A stretch of 64,000 nt of DNA from CAYMSF01 sp964392985. Lineage in GTDB: Bacteria > Verrucomicrobiota > Lentisphaeria > Victivallales > Victivallaceae. Numbering within the stretch: position 1 is the first letter of the stretch; each line of letters begins with the position of its first letter. This document shows, piece after piece, positions 1-7,969 of this stretch. A model generated the notes under the pieces. It had not been told where the DNA came from. It worked only from the letters and a program-made list of their open reading frames with translations, and searched no databases. The translations under genes and the position numbers were made by a program. The stretch spans positions 1 through 64,000 of the forward strand of contig CAYMSF010000003.1 in assembly GCA_964392985.1 (NCBI GenBank), given 5' to 3'.

Positions 1-2
1 GC

Positions 3-122
3 ATTGACGTGCTGGGTCCGGAAGGATATATACTGGCACCATCGCATGTACTCCAAGCCGATGTCAATCCAGCAAATATAGTCGCGCTTTTCGAAGAAGC
101 CCAGAGCTACGGCATAAAATAA
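3..122 (+). CDS. Uroporphyrinogen decarboxylase-like protein, C-terminal end only
   Basis: Frame 3 is open from the window edge to a TAA at 120-122 and encodes about 39 residues. They contain GYILAPSHVLQADVNP followed by an acidic/aromatic tail ending QSYGIK. This pattern (G-x-hydrophobic-APSH-x2-Q-x-D-V-P followed by a helix) is the usual C terminus of the URO-D/MtaA superfamily. In anaerobic gut and PVC bacteria these proteins are often corrinoid-linked methyltransferases rather than haem enzymes. The catalytic part lies outside the window, so the substrate cannot be judged. It is on the same strand as rhaA but is separated from it by the opposed AraC regulator. Confidence 0.7.
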   Translation: MDVLGPEGYILAPSHVLQADVNPANIVALFEEAQSYGIK

Positions 123-276
123 TCAACTCAACCAAATAATCTTCCGCCAGTTCCGATTATGGTACTTTATAAAATTGACTGGACAGCAAGAATTAAGAGA
201 ACAAAAAGCGTTCAACAATGGAATTATTGGTTGTGAACTTGCAGCGTAGCTAACGGATGGACCTTTACTGCTTGAG

Positions 277-1155
277 TTATTCAATCCGACTATTTCTGAC
301 AATATTTTTCCGGTATTCTCCGGCCGTGCACTTCATCCGCCGGCGGAATTGACGACAAAAATAGTTGCTATCGGTGAATCCACAGGAAAAAGCAATTTGA
401 CTGACTGGAATATCCAGAAAGGTCAGCATGGAACAGGCCTTTTTTATTCTGGCGCGAATTACATATTCACCGGGAGAACAACCGGCAAAACGGTTAAACA
501 TACGGGTAATGGTGCTATTGGACATTCCCGCAATTTTTGCCATTTCAGCGCGGGTCCATGCTTTGGCGGAATTTTCCGCAACGGCTGCCATTAATTCTGT
601 CAATCGTGACAACTGGCCGGCATTCTTTTCGACATCACCCGCGGCATAATAGCGGGAGAGGAGTGCCACAAGTTCCATGAATGCCGCAGTGATCATCATG
701 CGGTATCCTGGAGCCTTTTCATTCTGTTCTTTCTCCATTTTATCAATTCTCGCCATTATTTCCCGCAGTTCATCGGGATTCAAGCTTATCGCCGCGCTCC
801 CCCCGGACTGAAACAGCGGTTGAAGCAGAAACAAATTGTGAAACGCGGGGAATCGGGCCAACTCCAATAACTGGCTGTCAAATCCGTTAGAATTAAAAAT
901 AACATTGACCAGATTAAGCTTTTCAATATTGCGATAGCCATGTTTCATGCGACGGGGAATGACAAAGACATCGCCTGACTTAATAATGCAATTACCATGC
1001 TGTGTGAAATGCTCACCGCAACCGCCATAAGCAATAACCAGTTCGGTAAATTCATGTGAATGCAGATCATATTCAGGCTGGGGGGAACGCCTTAACACCT
1101 TAACGGCAAGGCGATTATCGTCGATAAAATCTGAAATTGTAAGTAAGTCTTTCAT
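277..1155 (-). CDS. AraC-family transcriptional regulator, probably of rhamnose use
   Basis: This 292-residue protein has the AraC/RhaS layout. The N-terminal cupin-like sensor (about residues 20-95) includes HSHEFTELVIAYGG and SGDVFVIPRRMKHGY. The C-terminal double helix-turn-helix (about 190-290) includes AEMAKIAGMSNSTITRMF and the signature VSQIAFSCGFTDSNYFCRQF. The sensor resembles RhaS/RhaR, whose effector is L-rhamnose. The gene is divergent from rhaA across 138 bp that holds both promoters and a direct repeat suited to an AraC-type dimer, so I infer that it activates rhaA and may control itself. Family assignment is sure; the effector is inferred from context. Confidence 0.9.
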   Translation of the reverse strand: MKDLLTISDFIDDNRLAVKVLRRSPQPEYDLHSHEFTELVIAYGGCGEHFTQHGNCIIKSGDVFVIPRRMKHGYRNIEKLNLVNVIFNSNGFDSQLLELARFPAFHNLFLLQPLFQSGGSAAISLNPDELREIMARIDKMEKEQNEKAPGYRMMITAAFMELVALLSRYYAAGDVEKNAGQLSRLTELMAAVAENSAKAWTRAEMAKIAGMSNSTITRMFNRFAGCSPGEYVIRARIKKACSMLTFLDIPVSQIAFSCGFTDSNYFCRQFRRRMKCTAGEYRKNIVRNSRIE

Positions 1156-1167
1156 GTTATTCCAAGA

Positions 1168-1236
1168 AAATATTTATTATTGACACAAAAGTACTATTTT
1201 TTGGTTTTATTGTCAAGGCAAATATTGATTATTACA
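1168..1236. repeat. Direct repeat, candidate AraC-type operator half-sites
   Basis: AAATATTTATTATTGACA (1168-1185) and AAATATTGATTATTACA (1220-1236) match except for one substitution and one inserted base. Their starts are 52 bp apart, close to five helical turns. The first copy covers the expected start of the araC transcript. The second overlaps the -35 element of the rhaA promoter. A partial third copy, AAATATTAAT, follows at 1241-1250. Known RhaS/RhaR sites are pairs of about 17-bp half-sites next to the -35 box, so this is a plausible activator site; binding is inferred. Confidence 0.55.
1188..1216 (-). promoter_or_regulatory. Promoter of the AraC-family regulator
   Basis: Read on the minus strand, TTGACA (1216-1211) is followed after 17 bp by TACTTT (1193-1188). 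The -35 box is a perfect consensus. Transcription would start near 1181, about 25 nt before the regulator's start codon and inside the first direct-repeat copy, which would allow autoregulation. Confidence 0.5.
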
Positions 1237-1260
1237 AGTAAAATATTAATGCTATATTAT
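1232..1260 (+). promoter_or_regulatory. rhaA: Promoter of rhaA
   Basis: TTACAA (1232-1237) is separated by 17 bp from TATTAT (1255-1260). The weak -35 is overlapped by the second copy of the direct repeat, as expected for a promoter that needs an AraC-type activator. The start would fall about 27 nt before the rhaA ATG. Confidence 0.45.
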
Positions 1261-1293
1261 AGTGAACCAACAATTTAACCGGGAATAGAATTT

Positions 1294-2559
1294 ATGAAAA
1301 ACATTGACAACGCTTATACTTTGGCGCAAGAACGCTATGCGGAAATCGGAGTTGATACAGAAACAACAATCGAAAAACTTTCCTCTATTCCAATCAGTCT
1401 CCATTGCTGGCAGGGCGATGATGTCGCCGGATTTGAAGGCGGCGGTGAATTAACCGGCGGAATTCAAGTAACCGGCAATTATCCGGGCAAAGCACGGACA
1501 CCGGAAGAATTGCGAATGGATATTGATAAAGCGATGAGCCTTATTCCCGGAAAAAAACGTCTGAACGTACATGCTCTTTATGCCGAAACCGGCAGCAGTA
1601 AAGTCGATCGTAATGAACTTGAGGTAAAACATTTTCAGAATTGGATTGACTGGGCGAAAAGCCGGAAAATCGGGTTGGATTTCAACGGGTCTTTTTTTTC
1701 TCATCCGCTATCCGATGCCGGGGCAACATTAAGCAGTAACGACCCCGGCATCAGAAACTTCTGGATTGAACATGGCATAGCTTGTCGTCGCATTGCCGCG
1801 GTCATGGGAAAAGAACTCGGCACTCCGGCAGTTACCAACATCTGGATTCCGGACGGTTGCAAAGATGCCCCGGTTGACCGTTTAGCGCCGCGTCTCCGAC
1901 TGAAGGATTCTCTGGATAAAATGCTGCAGGAAAAAATAGATCCGCGATATAATCTCGATGCGGTTGAGTGCAAGTTGTTCGGAATTGGTTCAGAGTCTTA
2001 TGTTGTCGGATCTCATGAATTTTATATGGCATATGCGATGAAAAATGAATTGCTGTTATGCCTTGATGCGGGACACTTTCATCCTACGGAAGTTATTTCT
2101 GACAAGATTTCGGCGATTCTGGCATTTCTGCCGGAGATTCTGCTCCACGTCAGTCGCGGAGTCCGCTGGGACAGCGACCACGTCGTCATTCTCTCGGATG
2201 AAATTTTTGCGATTGCTCAGGAAGTTATACGGCACAACCTTTCAGATAGAGTACATATCGGACTGGATTATTTTGATGCCAGTATTAACCGGATAGCCGC
2301 CTGGACAATTGGCAGCCGGGCGATGAGGAAAGCATTATTGACCGCGTTGCTGGAGCCGACTTCAAGACTTAAACAACTTGAAATCGAGGCGGATTATACT
2401 TCCCGGCTCGCTTTACTTGAGGAATTCAAGACGATGCCGATGGGAGCCGTGTGGGATTACTACTGCCAGAAAGAAAATGTTCCCGCCGGTGATGCCTGGT
2501 TGAAAGAGGTAAAAAACTACGAGAAAAATGTTTTAAGTCAAAGGAATACAGGTAGATAG
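1294..2559 (+). CDS. rhaA: L-rhamnose isomerase RhaA
   Basis: RhaA converts L-rhamnose to L-rhamnulose, the first step of rhamnose catabolism in the cytoplasm, and uses divalent metal ions. The 421-residue length is that of the family (about 419 in E. coli). Visible family segments include SLHCWQGDDVAGFE near the N terminus, NVHALYAETG, LDFNGSFFSHPLS, the metal-region GIGSESYVVGSHEFY (Glu234), LCLDAGHFHPTE and HVSRGVRWDSDHVV. It is the only rhamnose enzyme in the window; no rhamnulokinase or aldolase gene follows, so the rest of the pathway must lie elsewhere. The ribosome site is weak (GGGAA about 9 nt upstream). Confidence 0.95.
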   Translation: MKNIDNAYTLAQERYAEIGVDTETTIEKLSSIPISLHCWQGDDVAGFEGGGELTGGIQVTGNYPGKARTPEELRMDIDKAMSLIPGKKRLNVHALYAETGSSKVDRNELEVKHFQNWIDWAKSRKIGLDFNGSFFSHPLSDAGATLSSNDPGIRNFWIEHGIACRRIAAVMGKELGTPAVTNIWIPDGCKDAPVDRLAPRLRLKDSLDKMLQEKIDPRYNLDAVECKLFGIGSESYVVGSHEFYMAYAMKNELLLCLDAGHFHPTEVISDKISAILAFLPEILLHVSRGVRWDSDHVVILSDEIFAIAQEVIRHNLSDRVHIGLDYFDASINRIAAWTIGSRAMRKALLTALLEPTSRLKQLEIEADYTSRLALLEEFKTMPMGAVWDYYCQKENVPAGDAWLKEVKNYEKNVLSQRNTGR

Positions 2560-2565
2560 GCTGTA

Positions 2566-3225
2566 TTACTTGCTGCTGGAAACTTCTTCATCCAGTTGAG
2601 AGAAAAACTCCCGCATATACTCACTGCGCTGCTCGGCCAGACGCCGGCCGGTGACAGTAAGCATTTTCTCCCGGATATGACGCAGTTTTACCAGATATTC
2701 GCGAAAAGCGGTATCTTCGCGGCTGTATGGCGGTGAATTTAGCGCCTCGTCTTCCGTGTTGTGCACTCTGGCATTTTCCCTGCCGGCGAAGTGAAATGCC
2801 CGACCAATTCCGACAGCGCCGATAGAATCAAGTTTATCCGCATCATAAATAATTTTTTCTTCAATCGTTTCCGGGTGACAATTGTCGCGGTAACGGTGTT
2901 TGCGAATACAGGCGCTGACGGCGGCAATAGTGCCGGCATCAAAGCCGTAATCCTGCAATAATACCCCGGCGGCGGTGGCGCCGATGGTTGCGTGACAGCA
3001 ATTTCCCTTTGCCGCCATTTCCTCCGGTCTGGCAATATCATGAAGAATTGCCGCCAGTCGTACTATTCTGGTATCCGCCCCGCTCTCTTCTGCCGCGATT
3101 CTCAACGCGTTATGAAAAACCCGGACAGTATGATCAAAATCATGACAACCGGGCGCGTCTTTTAAAGTATGCTCCACGAGTTCGCGAATGTGATTAAATT
3201 TTACAATAAATTCCTCTTCGTTCAT
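2566..3225 (-). CDS. HD-domain phosphohydrolase
   Basis: This is a small single-domain HD hydrolase of about 219 residues. The metal-binding set is visible: His in HDFDH (28-32), His-Asp in ILHDIAR (62-63), a further His (78) and Asp in YDADKLDSIGA (128-130). Relatives of the YpgQ/YedJ type hydrolyse nucleotides or other phosphate compounds; the substrate here is unknown. I chose the ATG at 3225 because it overlaps the stop of the upstream LOG gene as ATGA and has GGTGG about 6 nt before it. An in-frame ATG at 3237 would add MVAG. The overlap suggests translational coupling with the LOG gene. The gene ends 6 bp from the rhaA stop, convergently. Confidence 0.8.
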   Translation of the reverse strand: MNEEEFIVKFNHIRELVEHTLKDAPGCHDFDHTVRVFHNALRIAAEESGADTRIVRLAAILHDIARPEEMAAKGNCCHATIGATAAGVLLQDYGFDAGTIAAVSACIRKHRYRDNCHPETIEEKIIYDADKLDSIGAVGIGRAFHFAGRENARVHNTEDEALNSPPYSREDTAFREYLVKLRHIREKMLTVTGRRLAEQRSEYMREFFSQLDEEVSSSK

Positions 3226-3791
3226 ACCTGCCACCATTTACTGACTTCCTGATGACGATATGTGTCAAGCATCTCCAGCAATGTTTCAGGCGAATCTGAA
3301 ACCTGCAAAATATCGCGATGTTCCTGACGAATGAATCCGGCAGCAACGGCATGGTCAAGAAATACAATCAAACTGTCATAATATCCGTTAACGTTGAGTA
3401 TGCCGCAAGGTTTTTGGTGAAGACTGAGCTGCCGCCACGAAAGCGCTTCAAATATTTCATCCAAAGTACCAAGTCCGCCAGGTAGTGCAATCATAGCGTC
3501 AGACATTTCCAGCATCCGAGCCTTGCGGGAATGCATCGAATCCACAACCATCAGTTCGGAAAGGGAATTGTGTGCCACTTCTACTTTTAAGTGTTCTGGA
3601 ATTATTCCGGTTACGCGGCCGCCGCCGGATAATACGGTATCAGCAATTACGCCCATCAATCCGACCGAAGCGCCGCCGTAAACCAGTTCGATATTACGTT
3701 CAACCATAAGCTCTGCGAGTTTTTTCGCAGCAGCGGCATATTGGTCACTGTTACCCGTGTTTGAACCACAGTAAATGCAGATTTTTTTCAT
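3222..3791 (-). CDS. LOG family protein (nucleoside monophosphate phosphoribohydrolase type)
   Basis: The 189-residue protein carries the LOG signature PGGLGTLDE (104-112) with the paired M-x2-RK (MHSRK, 86-90) and the nucleotide-fold start ICIYCGSNTGNSD. Members remove ribose 5-phosphate from adenosine or cytokinin nucleotide monophosphates and were once mislabelled lysine decarboxylases. It sits between a membrane protein gene that it overlaps by 4 bp and the HD hydrolase that overlaps its own stop, so the three are probably one transcript. LOG and HD proteins together suggest nucleotide salvage or clean-up, which is an inference. Confidence 0.9.
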   Translation of the reverse strand: MKKICIYCGSNTGNSDQYAAAAKKLAELMVERNIELVYGGASVGLMGVIADTVLSGGGRVTGIIPEHLKVEVAHNSLSELMVVDSMHSRKARMLEMSDAMIALPGGLGTLDEIFEALSWRQLSLHQKPCGILNVNGYYDSLIVFLDHAVAAGFIRQEHRDILQVSDSPETLLEMLDTYRHQEVSKWWQV

Positions 3792-5227
3792 TGTATTGGT
3801 TGTTCCGGTAATTTTTGCGGTTGTTTTTGCATTGAGACGAATTTTTTCAGTTTATTCAGGTTATTGAGATCTTTAGTGTTATTAAATGCTTCGTTAAGAT
3901 AATATACCGCAAGCGTATTGCCGTAAATATTTTTGAAAAGAAATTTTGTCAGCGCGGAATTTTCATCATGGCTGAAGCTGATGCAGAGAAGGTTGGCGGC
4001 GAAGGTATTTCTAATGTAATGGTCGACAGTGTTCGGGGGTGAACGATAGGATTCATAACAACTGCACCATGGGTTATATGCGCCAACCATACTGACCACA
4101 ACTCCCCAGCAGATAAAAAACATGAGCAGATAATATTCAGGAGAACGGAATCTGCCGGCATATTCCAATGCAATATAATACCACAATATCGGAATTAGCG
4201 GTATCAAATAACGGAAACCATACGCCCAGCCACCGTATTCATTCGTGCAAATACCGTAAAACAAAATTACGGCGGCACAGGTTGCAATTAAAATCAGGTC
4301 AAGTTTGCTTTGCCGCAGTTTTTTGCTGATAAATATCACAGGAATAATAAATAATAACGCCGGCATATAAACAAAAAAGCCTCTGCCGCAAAATAAAATA
4401 TCTAAAAAGTAGATCAGATAGTCTTTGTTATCCACTCCGGGAGAGAATGTTCCGCCAATGTAAAGCGGCAGCCATTGATTGTATGCCAGATAATTTATCA
4501 AACTGATGATTACCACCGGCATAATTGCGCCGGCAGAGTACGCGGCAACCTTCGGAACCAGTTGTTTTACTGAATAAAGCAACATAATAATTCCGCCGGC
4601 TACACCAAAAAGGCCACCTATCGGAATTTCCAGATTAAAAATTAAACCGGCGATGAACCCGATTGACATCGCCCGCAATACCGTTTGTTTTTCCGGATAA
4701 TCCCGCAACTGCAGGAAAAATATCAGCAGCAGAAATGCCGCCGGGGTATGATTATTCATAGTCACGCCATAAGTGAACAACAATGTTGCCAACAATAAAG
4801 CCATACTGAATATCAACCGGGATACGAATGGCGCCTTGCTGTCGCGCTCAAGATATCTGAAAAAGATATATACCATGCCCAGATTCAAAATTCCCAGCAG
4901 CAGATTAATCAGGTAAATGGAGAGATAATAGTTATCTTTGAAGTTGATTCCGGAAACGGCGGCAATCCCTTTATAGATGATTCCAAGTCCGATCATCAGC
5001 ATCGGCGGTTTGTCCGAATAAACTTTGCCGTCGCGAATCACGCGGTCGACGGAACGGAATGCGGTGTTATTGACTGCGAAGGTATTCTGTTCCGCGAAAG
5101 CTTGAATTAATGCAAAACGGCTGGACTCATTTCCTGCCATGGTTACCTCTTCCTTGGTAAACAGCGCAGTAAGCATTGTCAAGCCCAGCATACAAAGCCA
5201 GAAAATTGTTTTCTGTTTAATATTCAC
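3788..5227 (-). CDS. Polytopic membrane protein, GT-C (ArnT/PMT-like) glycosyltransferase
   Basis: This 479-residue protein has about ten hydrophobic segments. After the first membrane helix comes a luminal stretch NESSRFALIQAFAEQNTFAV and then VDRVIRDGKVYSDKPP. In GT-C enzymes acting from polyprenyl-phosphate sugars, this corresponds to the acidic catalytic loop (usually DE-x-R) and the YSDKPP motif. Here Asn-Glu replaces the usual Asp-Glu. The start is GTG at 5227; no strong ribosome site is visible. The acceptor is unknown. The last bases overlap the LOG start by 4 bp. Alternative: a non-catalytic membrane protein of the same fold. Confidence 0.6.
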   Translation of the reverse strand: MNIKQKTIFWLCMLGLTMLTALFTKEEVTMAGNESSRFALIQAFAEQNTFAVNNTAFRSVDRVIRDGKVYSDKPPMLMIGLGIIYKGIAAVSGINFKDNYYLSIYLINLLLGILNLGMVYIFFRYLERDSKAPFVSRLIFSMALLLATLLFTYGVTMNNHTPAAFLLLIFFLQLRDYPEKQTVLRAMSIGFIAGLIFNLEIPIGGLFGVAGGIIMLLYSVKQLVPKVAAYSAGAIMPVVIISLINYLAYNQWLPLYIGGTFSPGVDNKDYLIYFLDILFCGRGFFVYMPALLFIIPVIFISKKLRQSKLDLILIATCAAVILFYGICTNEYGGWAYGFRYLIPLIPILWYYIALEYAGRFRSPEYYLLMFFICWGVVVSMVGAYNPWCSCYESYRSPPNTVDHYIRNTFAANLLCISFSHDENSALTKFLFKNIYGNTLAVYYLNEAFNNTKDLNNLNKLKKFVSMQKQPQKLPEQPIQ

Positions 5228-5334
5228 GTTAAATCAATCTTGTTTAACAAAAAAAGTTTGCGTTTTTAGTTTTATTTCAGGTTCTATGCCAGTTATTTTG
5301 ATAATAACAATAATCAAGCATTTAATAAATCTAG

Positions 5335-5346
5335 AGTGCATGCACT
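5335..5346. repeat. Perfect 12-bp palindrome upstream of the peroxiredoxin gene
   Basis: AGTGCATGCACT is fully self-complementary, and the next outer bases (TA...TA) continue the symmetry after one mismatch. It lies 126 bp before the peroxiredoxin start and 12 bp upstream of a TTGACA at 5359-5364, a location suited to a regulator-binding site. No -10 box of good quality is found at normal spacing from that TTGACA. Confidence 0.4.
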
Positions 5347-5399
5347 ATATTTTCAAATTTGACATTGGCAAAAAGCGTGATTACTTATATTAGTGTTTG

Positions 5400-5419
5400 T
5401 TTTGCCGTATTCGGCAAAA
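5400..5419 (+). promoter_or_regulatory. Inverted repeat in the peroxiredoxin leader
   Basis: TTTTGCCG (5400-5407) and CGGCAAAA (5412-5419) form a perfect 8-bp inverted repeat around a TATT loop. It ends 52 nt before the ATG. It could be an operator on DNA or a hairpin in the 5' leader; the sequence does not decide between these. It is not followed by a T-run, so a terminator is unlikely. Confidence 0.4.
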
Positions 5420-5471
5420 TTCAGTTTTTTATTAACCGGAAGTAACAACTTCAATACAAGGAGATACAATT

Positions 5472-6062
5472 ATGTGTACACTGGTAACAAAGGCGGCTCC
5501 AGACTTCAAGGCTCAAGCGGTATTGCCGGATAATACGTTTGCTGATTTTCAGCTTTCATCATTGCGTGGCAAATATGTTGTTCTGTTTTTCTATCCGTTG
5601 GATTTTACCTTTGTCTGTCCGTCTGAATTAATCGCATTTGATCGTAAATTAGCTGAATTCAAAAAACGTAATACCGAAGTGGTAAGCGTTTCAGTTGATT
5701 CACATTTCACCCATCTGGCGTGGAAAAATACGGCGTTGAGTGATGGCGGTATCGGTAACGTTCAATACACAATGGTCGCTGATTTAAGCAAGAGCATCAG
5801 TCGTGATTACGGTGTGTTACTGAATGACGCGATTGCCCTGCGCGGTTTGTTCCTGATCGACAAAGAAGGAATCGTCCGTCATGCGCTCGTAAATGATCTG
5901 CCGCTCGGCAGAAGCGTGGACGAAGTATTGCGCCTGGTTGACGCACTCCAATTCACTGAAAAATATGGCGAAGTCTGTCCGGCCAACTGGCATGCCGGTG
6001 AAAAAGGCATGAAACCGACTGCTGACGGCGTTGCCGCATATCTTTCTGATCTGGAAAAATAA
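5472..6062 (+). CDS. 2-Cys peroxiredoxin (AhpC/Prx1 type)
   Basis: The enzyme reduces hydrogen peroxide and organic peroxides in the cytoplasm, with thioredoxin or an AhpF-like partner. The peroxidatic cysteine is Cys49 in FYPLDFTFVCP. The resolving cysteine is Cys169 in EVCPANWHAGEKGM. Both are in the typical 2-Cys arrangement, and the length (196) is normal. A good ribosome site, AGGAGA, lies 8 nt before the ATG. The gene appears to be monocistronic, with a palindrome and an inverted repeat upstream and a strong hairpin downstream. No AhpF or thioredoxin gene is nearby. Confidence 0.95.
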   Translation: MCTLVTKAAPDFKAQAVLPDNTFADFQLSSLRGKYVVLFFYPLDFTFVCPSELIAFDRKLAEFKKRNTEVVSVSVDSHFTHLAWKNTALSDGGIGNVQYTMVADLSKSISRDYGVLLNDAIALRGLFLIDKEGIVRHALVNDLPLGRSVDEVLRLVDALQFTEKYGEVCPANWHAGEKGMKPTADGVAAYLSDLEK

Positions 6063-6074
6063 TTAGAACATGGT

Positions 6075-6111
6075 CGCTTGCAAATACAGATTTGCAAGCG
6101 GCTCAATAGCC
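6075..6111 (+). terminator. Hairpin(s) downstream of the peroxiredoxin gene
   Basis: CGCTTGCAAAT (6075-6085) pairs perfectly with ATTTGCAAGCG (6090-6100) around ACAG, an 11-bp stem starting 13 nt after the stop. A small second hairpin, GGCT-CAAT-AGCC (6100-6111), follows. There is no clean T-run, so this may be an RNA-stabilising or imperfect terminator. Confidence 0.55.
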
Positions 6112-6198
6112 TATATTTCCCAGGGTTATTACTGAACTTGAATTGTTATCTCCGCATTATTAATAGTAATTCATCCAGACAAACAACAGTGGTGAGAA

Positions 6199-6777
6199 AT
6201 GGGTAAAAAAGTATTAATTTTATTTGGCAGTCCGCGCAAGCACGGCAATACCGCCATTTTGTCGGGCTGGGTTGCAGACGGAATGCGGGAAAATGGCGCA
6301 ACAGTGAAAATTGTTGACACCGCCAGGTTGAATTTCAAAGCCGACGGCTGCCTTTCATGTTACGGTTGTCAGGAATCGGAAGTTTATCGTTGCATCGTCC
6401 GTGATGAGGTTTCTGATTTGATTGCATCCATTCCGGACTATGATATTCTTGTCTTTGCGTCGCCGGTATATTTCTTCGGATTTACCGCACAAATTAAACG
6501 TGTAATCGACCGGATGTTTTCCCTTTACAAGTTTAAGGATGACAAAATTTTCCACCCATTGCAAAAACTGCAATTCGGTTTGATTTCCTGTGCTGCCGAC
6601 GATCTTAACGGCGGACTTGATTTGATTGACGCAAATGTTAAAAAATTTGCCGCGTTCACTGGAAAAATTCACCAGAGTCTGTTAGTACCGTTTGCGCCTC
6701 ATGACCCGGCTTCACTTACCGTCGATATTGAGACGAAAGAGAAAGCGATGGCTTTTGGTTCCGCTCTCGTGAAATGA
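6199..6777 (+). CDS. Flavodoxin-fold NAD(P)H-dependent FMN reductase family protein
   Basis: The 192-residue protein starts with the FMN phosphate loop LFGSPRKHGNTAIL, characteristic of the NADPH-dependent FMN reductase/iron-sulfur flavoprotein group. It also has FASPVYFFGFTAQIKRVIDR, the second flavin-contact segment. Three cysteines (51, 54, 57) in CLSCYGC resemble the compact cysteine motif of iron-sulfur flavoproteins, although the spacing here is C-x2-C-x2-C and a fourth ligand is not obvious. Such proteins are electron carriers or quinone reductases in anaerobes. It lies between peroxiredoxin and hemW on the same strand, with about 130 bp before it and 70 bp after. Confidence 0.8.
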   Translation: MGKKVLILFGSPRKHGNTAILSGWVADGMRENGATVKIVDTARLNFKADGCLSCYGCQESEVYRCIVRDEVSDLIASIPDYDILVFASPVYFFGFTAQIKRVIDRMFSLYKFKDDKIFHPLQKLQFGLISCAADDLNGGLDLIDANVKKFAAFTGKIHQSLLVPFAPHDPASLTVDIETKEKAMAFGSALVK

Positions 6778-6847
6778 CCGTGATAACGGCAATTGAATAA
6801 TTCTAGAAAACGTTAGTCGCGATAATGTCGAAACCGGATTTGCGAAT

Positions 6848-7969
6848 ATGATTTTTGAAAATATTTATATCCATATTCCTTTTTGCAACAAGAAATGCAG
6901 TTACTGTAATTTCTTTTCGGTAGCATCGCCGAAGCGTTCCCAAATTGATTCATATCTGGATCGGCTGGAAGAGGACTTGAATGAAGCCAACCTGACACTG
7001 CCGTCTAAAACGGTTTATATTGGCGGTGGCACACCATCACTGCTCTCCGTCGCGGAAATGACCAGACTTTTCGACTTGATAAAAAAGTATATTCCTGTCA
7101 CAGAAACCACCGAAATTTCCATGGAATGCAATCCGGAATCGCTTCATTCGAATAAAATAGACATTGTTCTTGACTTTGTTAACCGGCTGAGTATCGGCAT
7201 TCAGACATTTGATCCGGATCACAGGGTACGGCTCGGTCGCGAGGCAGAAGACAAGGAAATAGACCTGGCGCTGCAATTGCTCAAAGGGCATCACCCGATA
7301 TCACTGAATCTTGATCTTATCTATGGCATCCCCGGACAGACGATGGAAGACTGGAAAGAGGAACTTAATATTGCAGTTTCGCATCAAATTTCACATCTGT
7401 CCTGTTATTGCCTCACCATTGAAAACGATACAGAACTTGCCGGTACTTTTGCAAAGGGGTATAAAGTTGATGATGAACTCACCGCCGACATGTGGCAGAC
7501 AACCGGGGAAATTCTTAATAAACACAACTTGCGCCGGTATGAAATTTCCAATTACTGTGCGCCGGGCAAAGAATGCCAGCATAATATGAATGTATGGTAT
7601 GGACAGCCTTATCTCGGGCTTGGTCCGGCAGCAACATCTTTTGATGGCAAAGACCGCTGGACTCAACCATCATCACTGGAACAATGGCTGAACAAACACG
7701 CTCCCGAAGCTGACGTGCTCGACCCCGGCTACCGGATGATGGAAATTTTTATCATCGGATTACGTTCTACCGCTGGCTGGACTCCAAAATCCTGGAAAAA
7801 CGTCTATCTTCAAAGCTTAATGCCGGTTGAATGGCAAAACATTCTGGACCGGGCAGAAAAAGTTAAACTTGCACACCGCGATTTGATTCATGTACAAAAC
7901 GATAACGTCCGGCTCACGGAAAAAGGATTGTTGTTCTGGAACTCTGTCGCAGCGGCATGGCTGGAATGA
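6848..7969 (+). CDS. hemW: Radical SAM haem chaperone HemW
   Basis: The protein has 373 residues. The radical SAM cluster ligands are Cys13, Cys17 and Cys20 in PFCNKKCSYCNFF (C-x3-C-x2-C). It is followed by IGGGTPSLL, SMECNPES and RLSIGIQTF, all typical of HemW. HemW was long annotated as oxygen-independent coproporphyrinogen oxidase, but it binds and transfers haem; true HemN has an extra N-terminal part that is absent here. The next gene starts inside its 3' end, so the two are co-translated. No other haem gene is visible nearby. Confidence 0.9.
   Translation: MIFENIYIHIPFCNKKCSYCNFFSVASPKRSQIDSYLDRLEEDLNEANLTLPSKTVYIGGGTPSLLSVAEMTRLFDLIKKYIPVTETTEISMECNPESLHSNKIDIVLDFVNRLSIGIQTFDPDHRVRLGREAEDKEIDLALQLLKGHHPISLNLDLIYGIPGQTMEDWKEELNIAVSHQISHLSCYCLTIENDTELAGTFAKGYKVDDELTADMWQTTGEILNKHNLRRYEISNYCAPGKECQHNMNVWYGQPYLGLGPAATSFDGKDRWTQPSSLEQWLNKHAPEADVLDPGYRMMEIFIIGLRSTAGWTPKSWKNVYLQSLMPVEWQNILDRAEKVKLAHRDLIHVQNDNVRLTEKGLLFWNSVAAAWLE

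Noticed and set aside
210..238. Imperfect hairpin GTTCAACAAT...ATTGGTTGTGAAC after the URO-D-like gene
   Set aside because: The stem is bulged and no T-run follows, so a terminator cannot be claimed.
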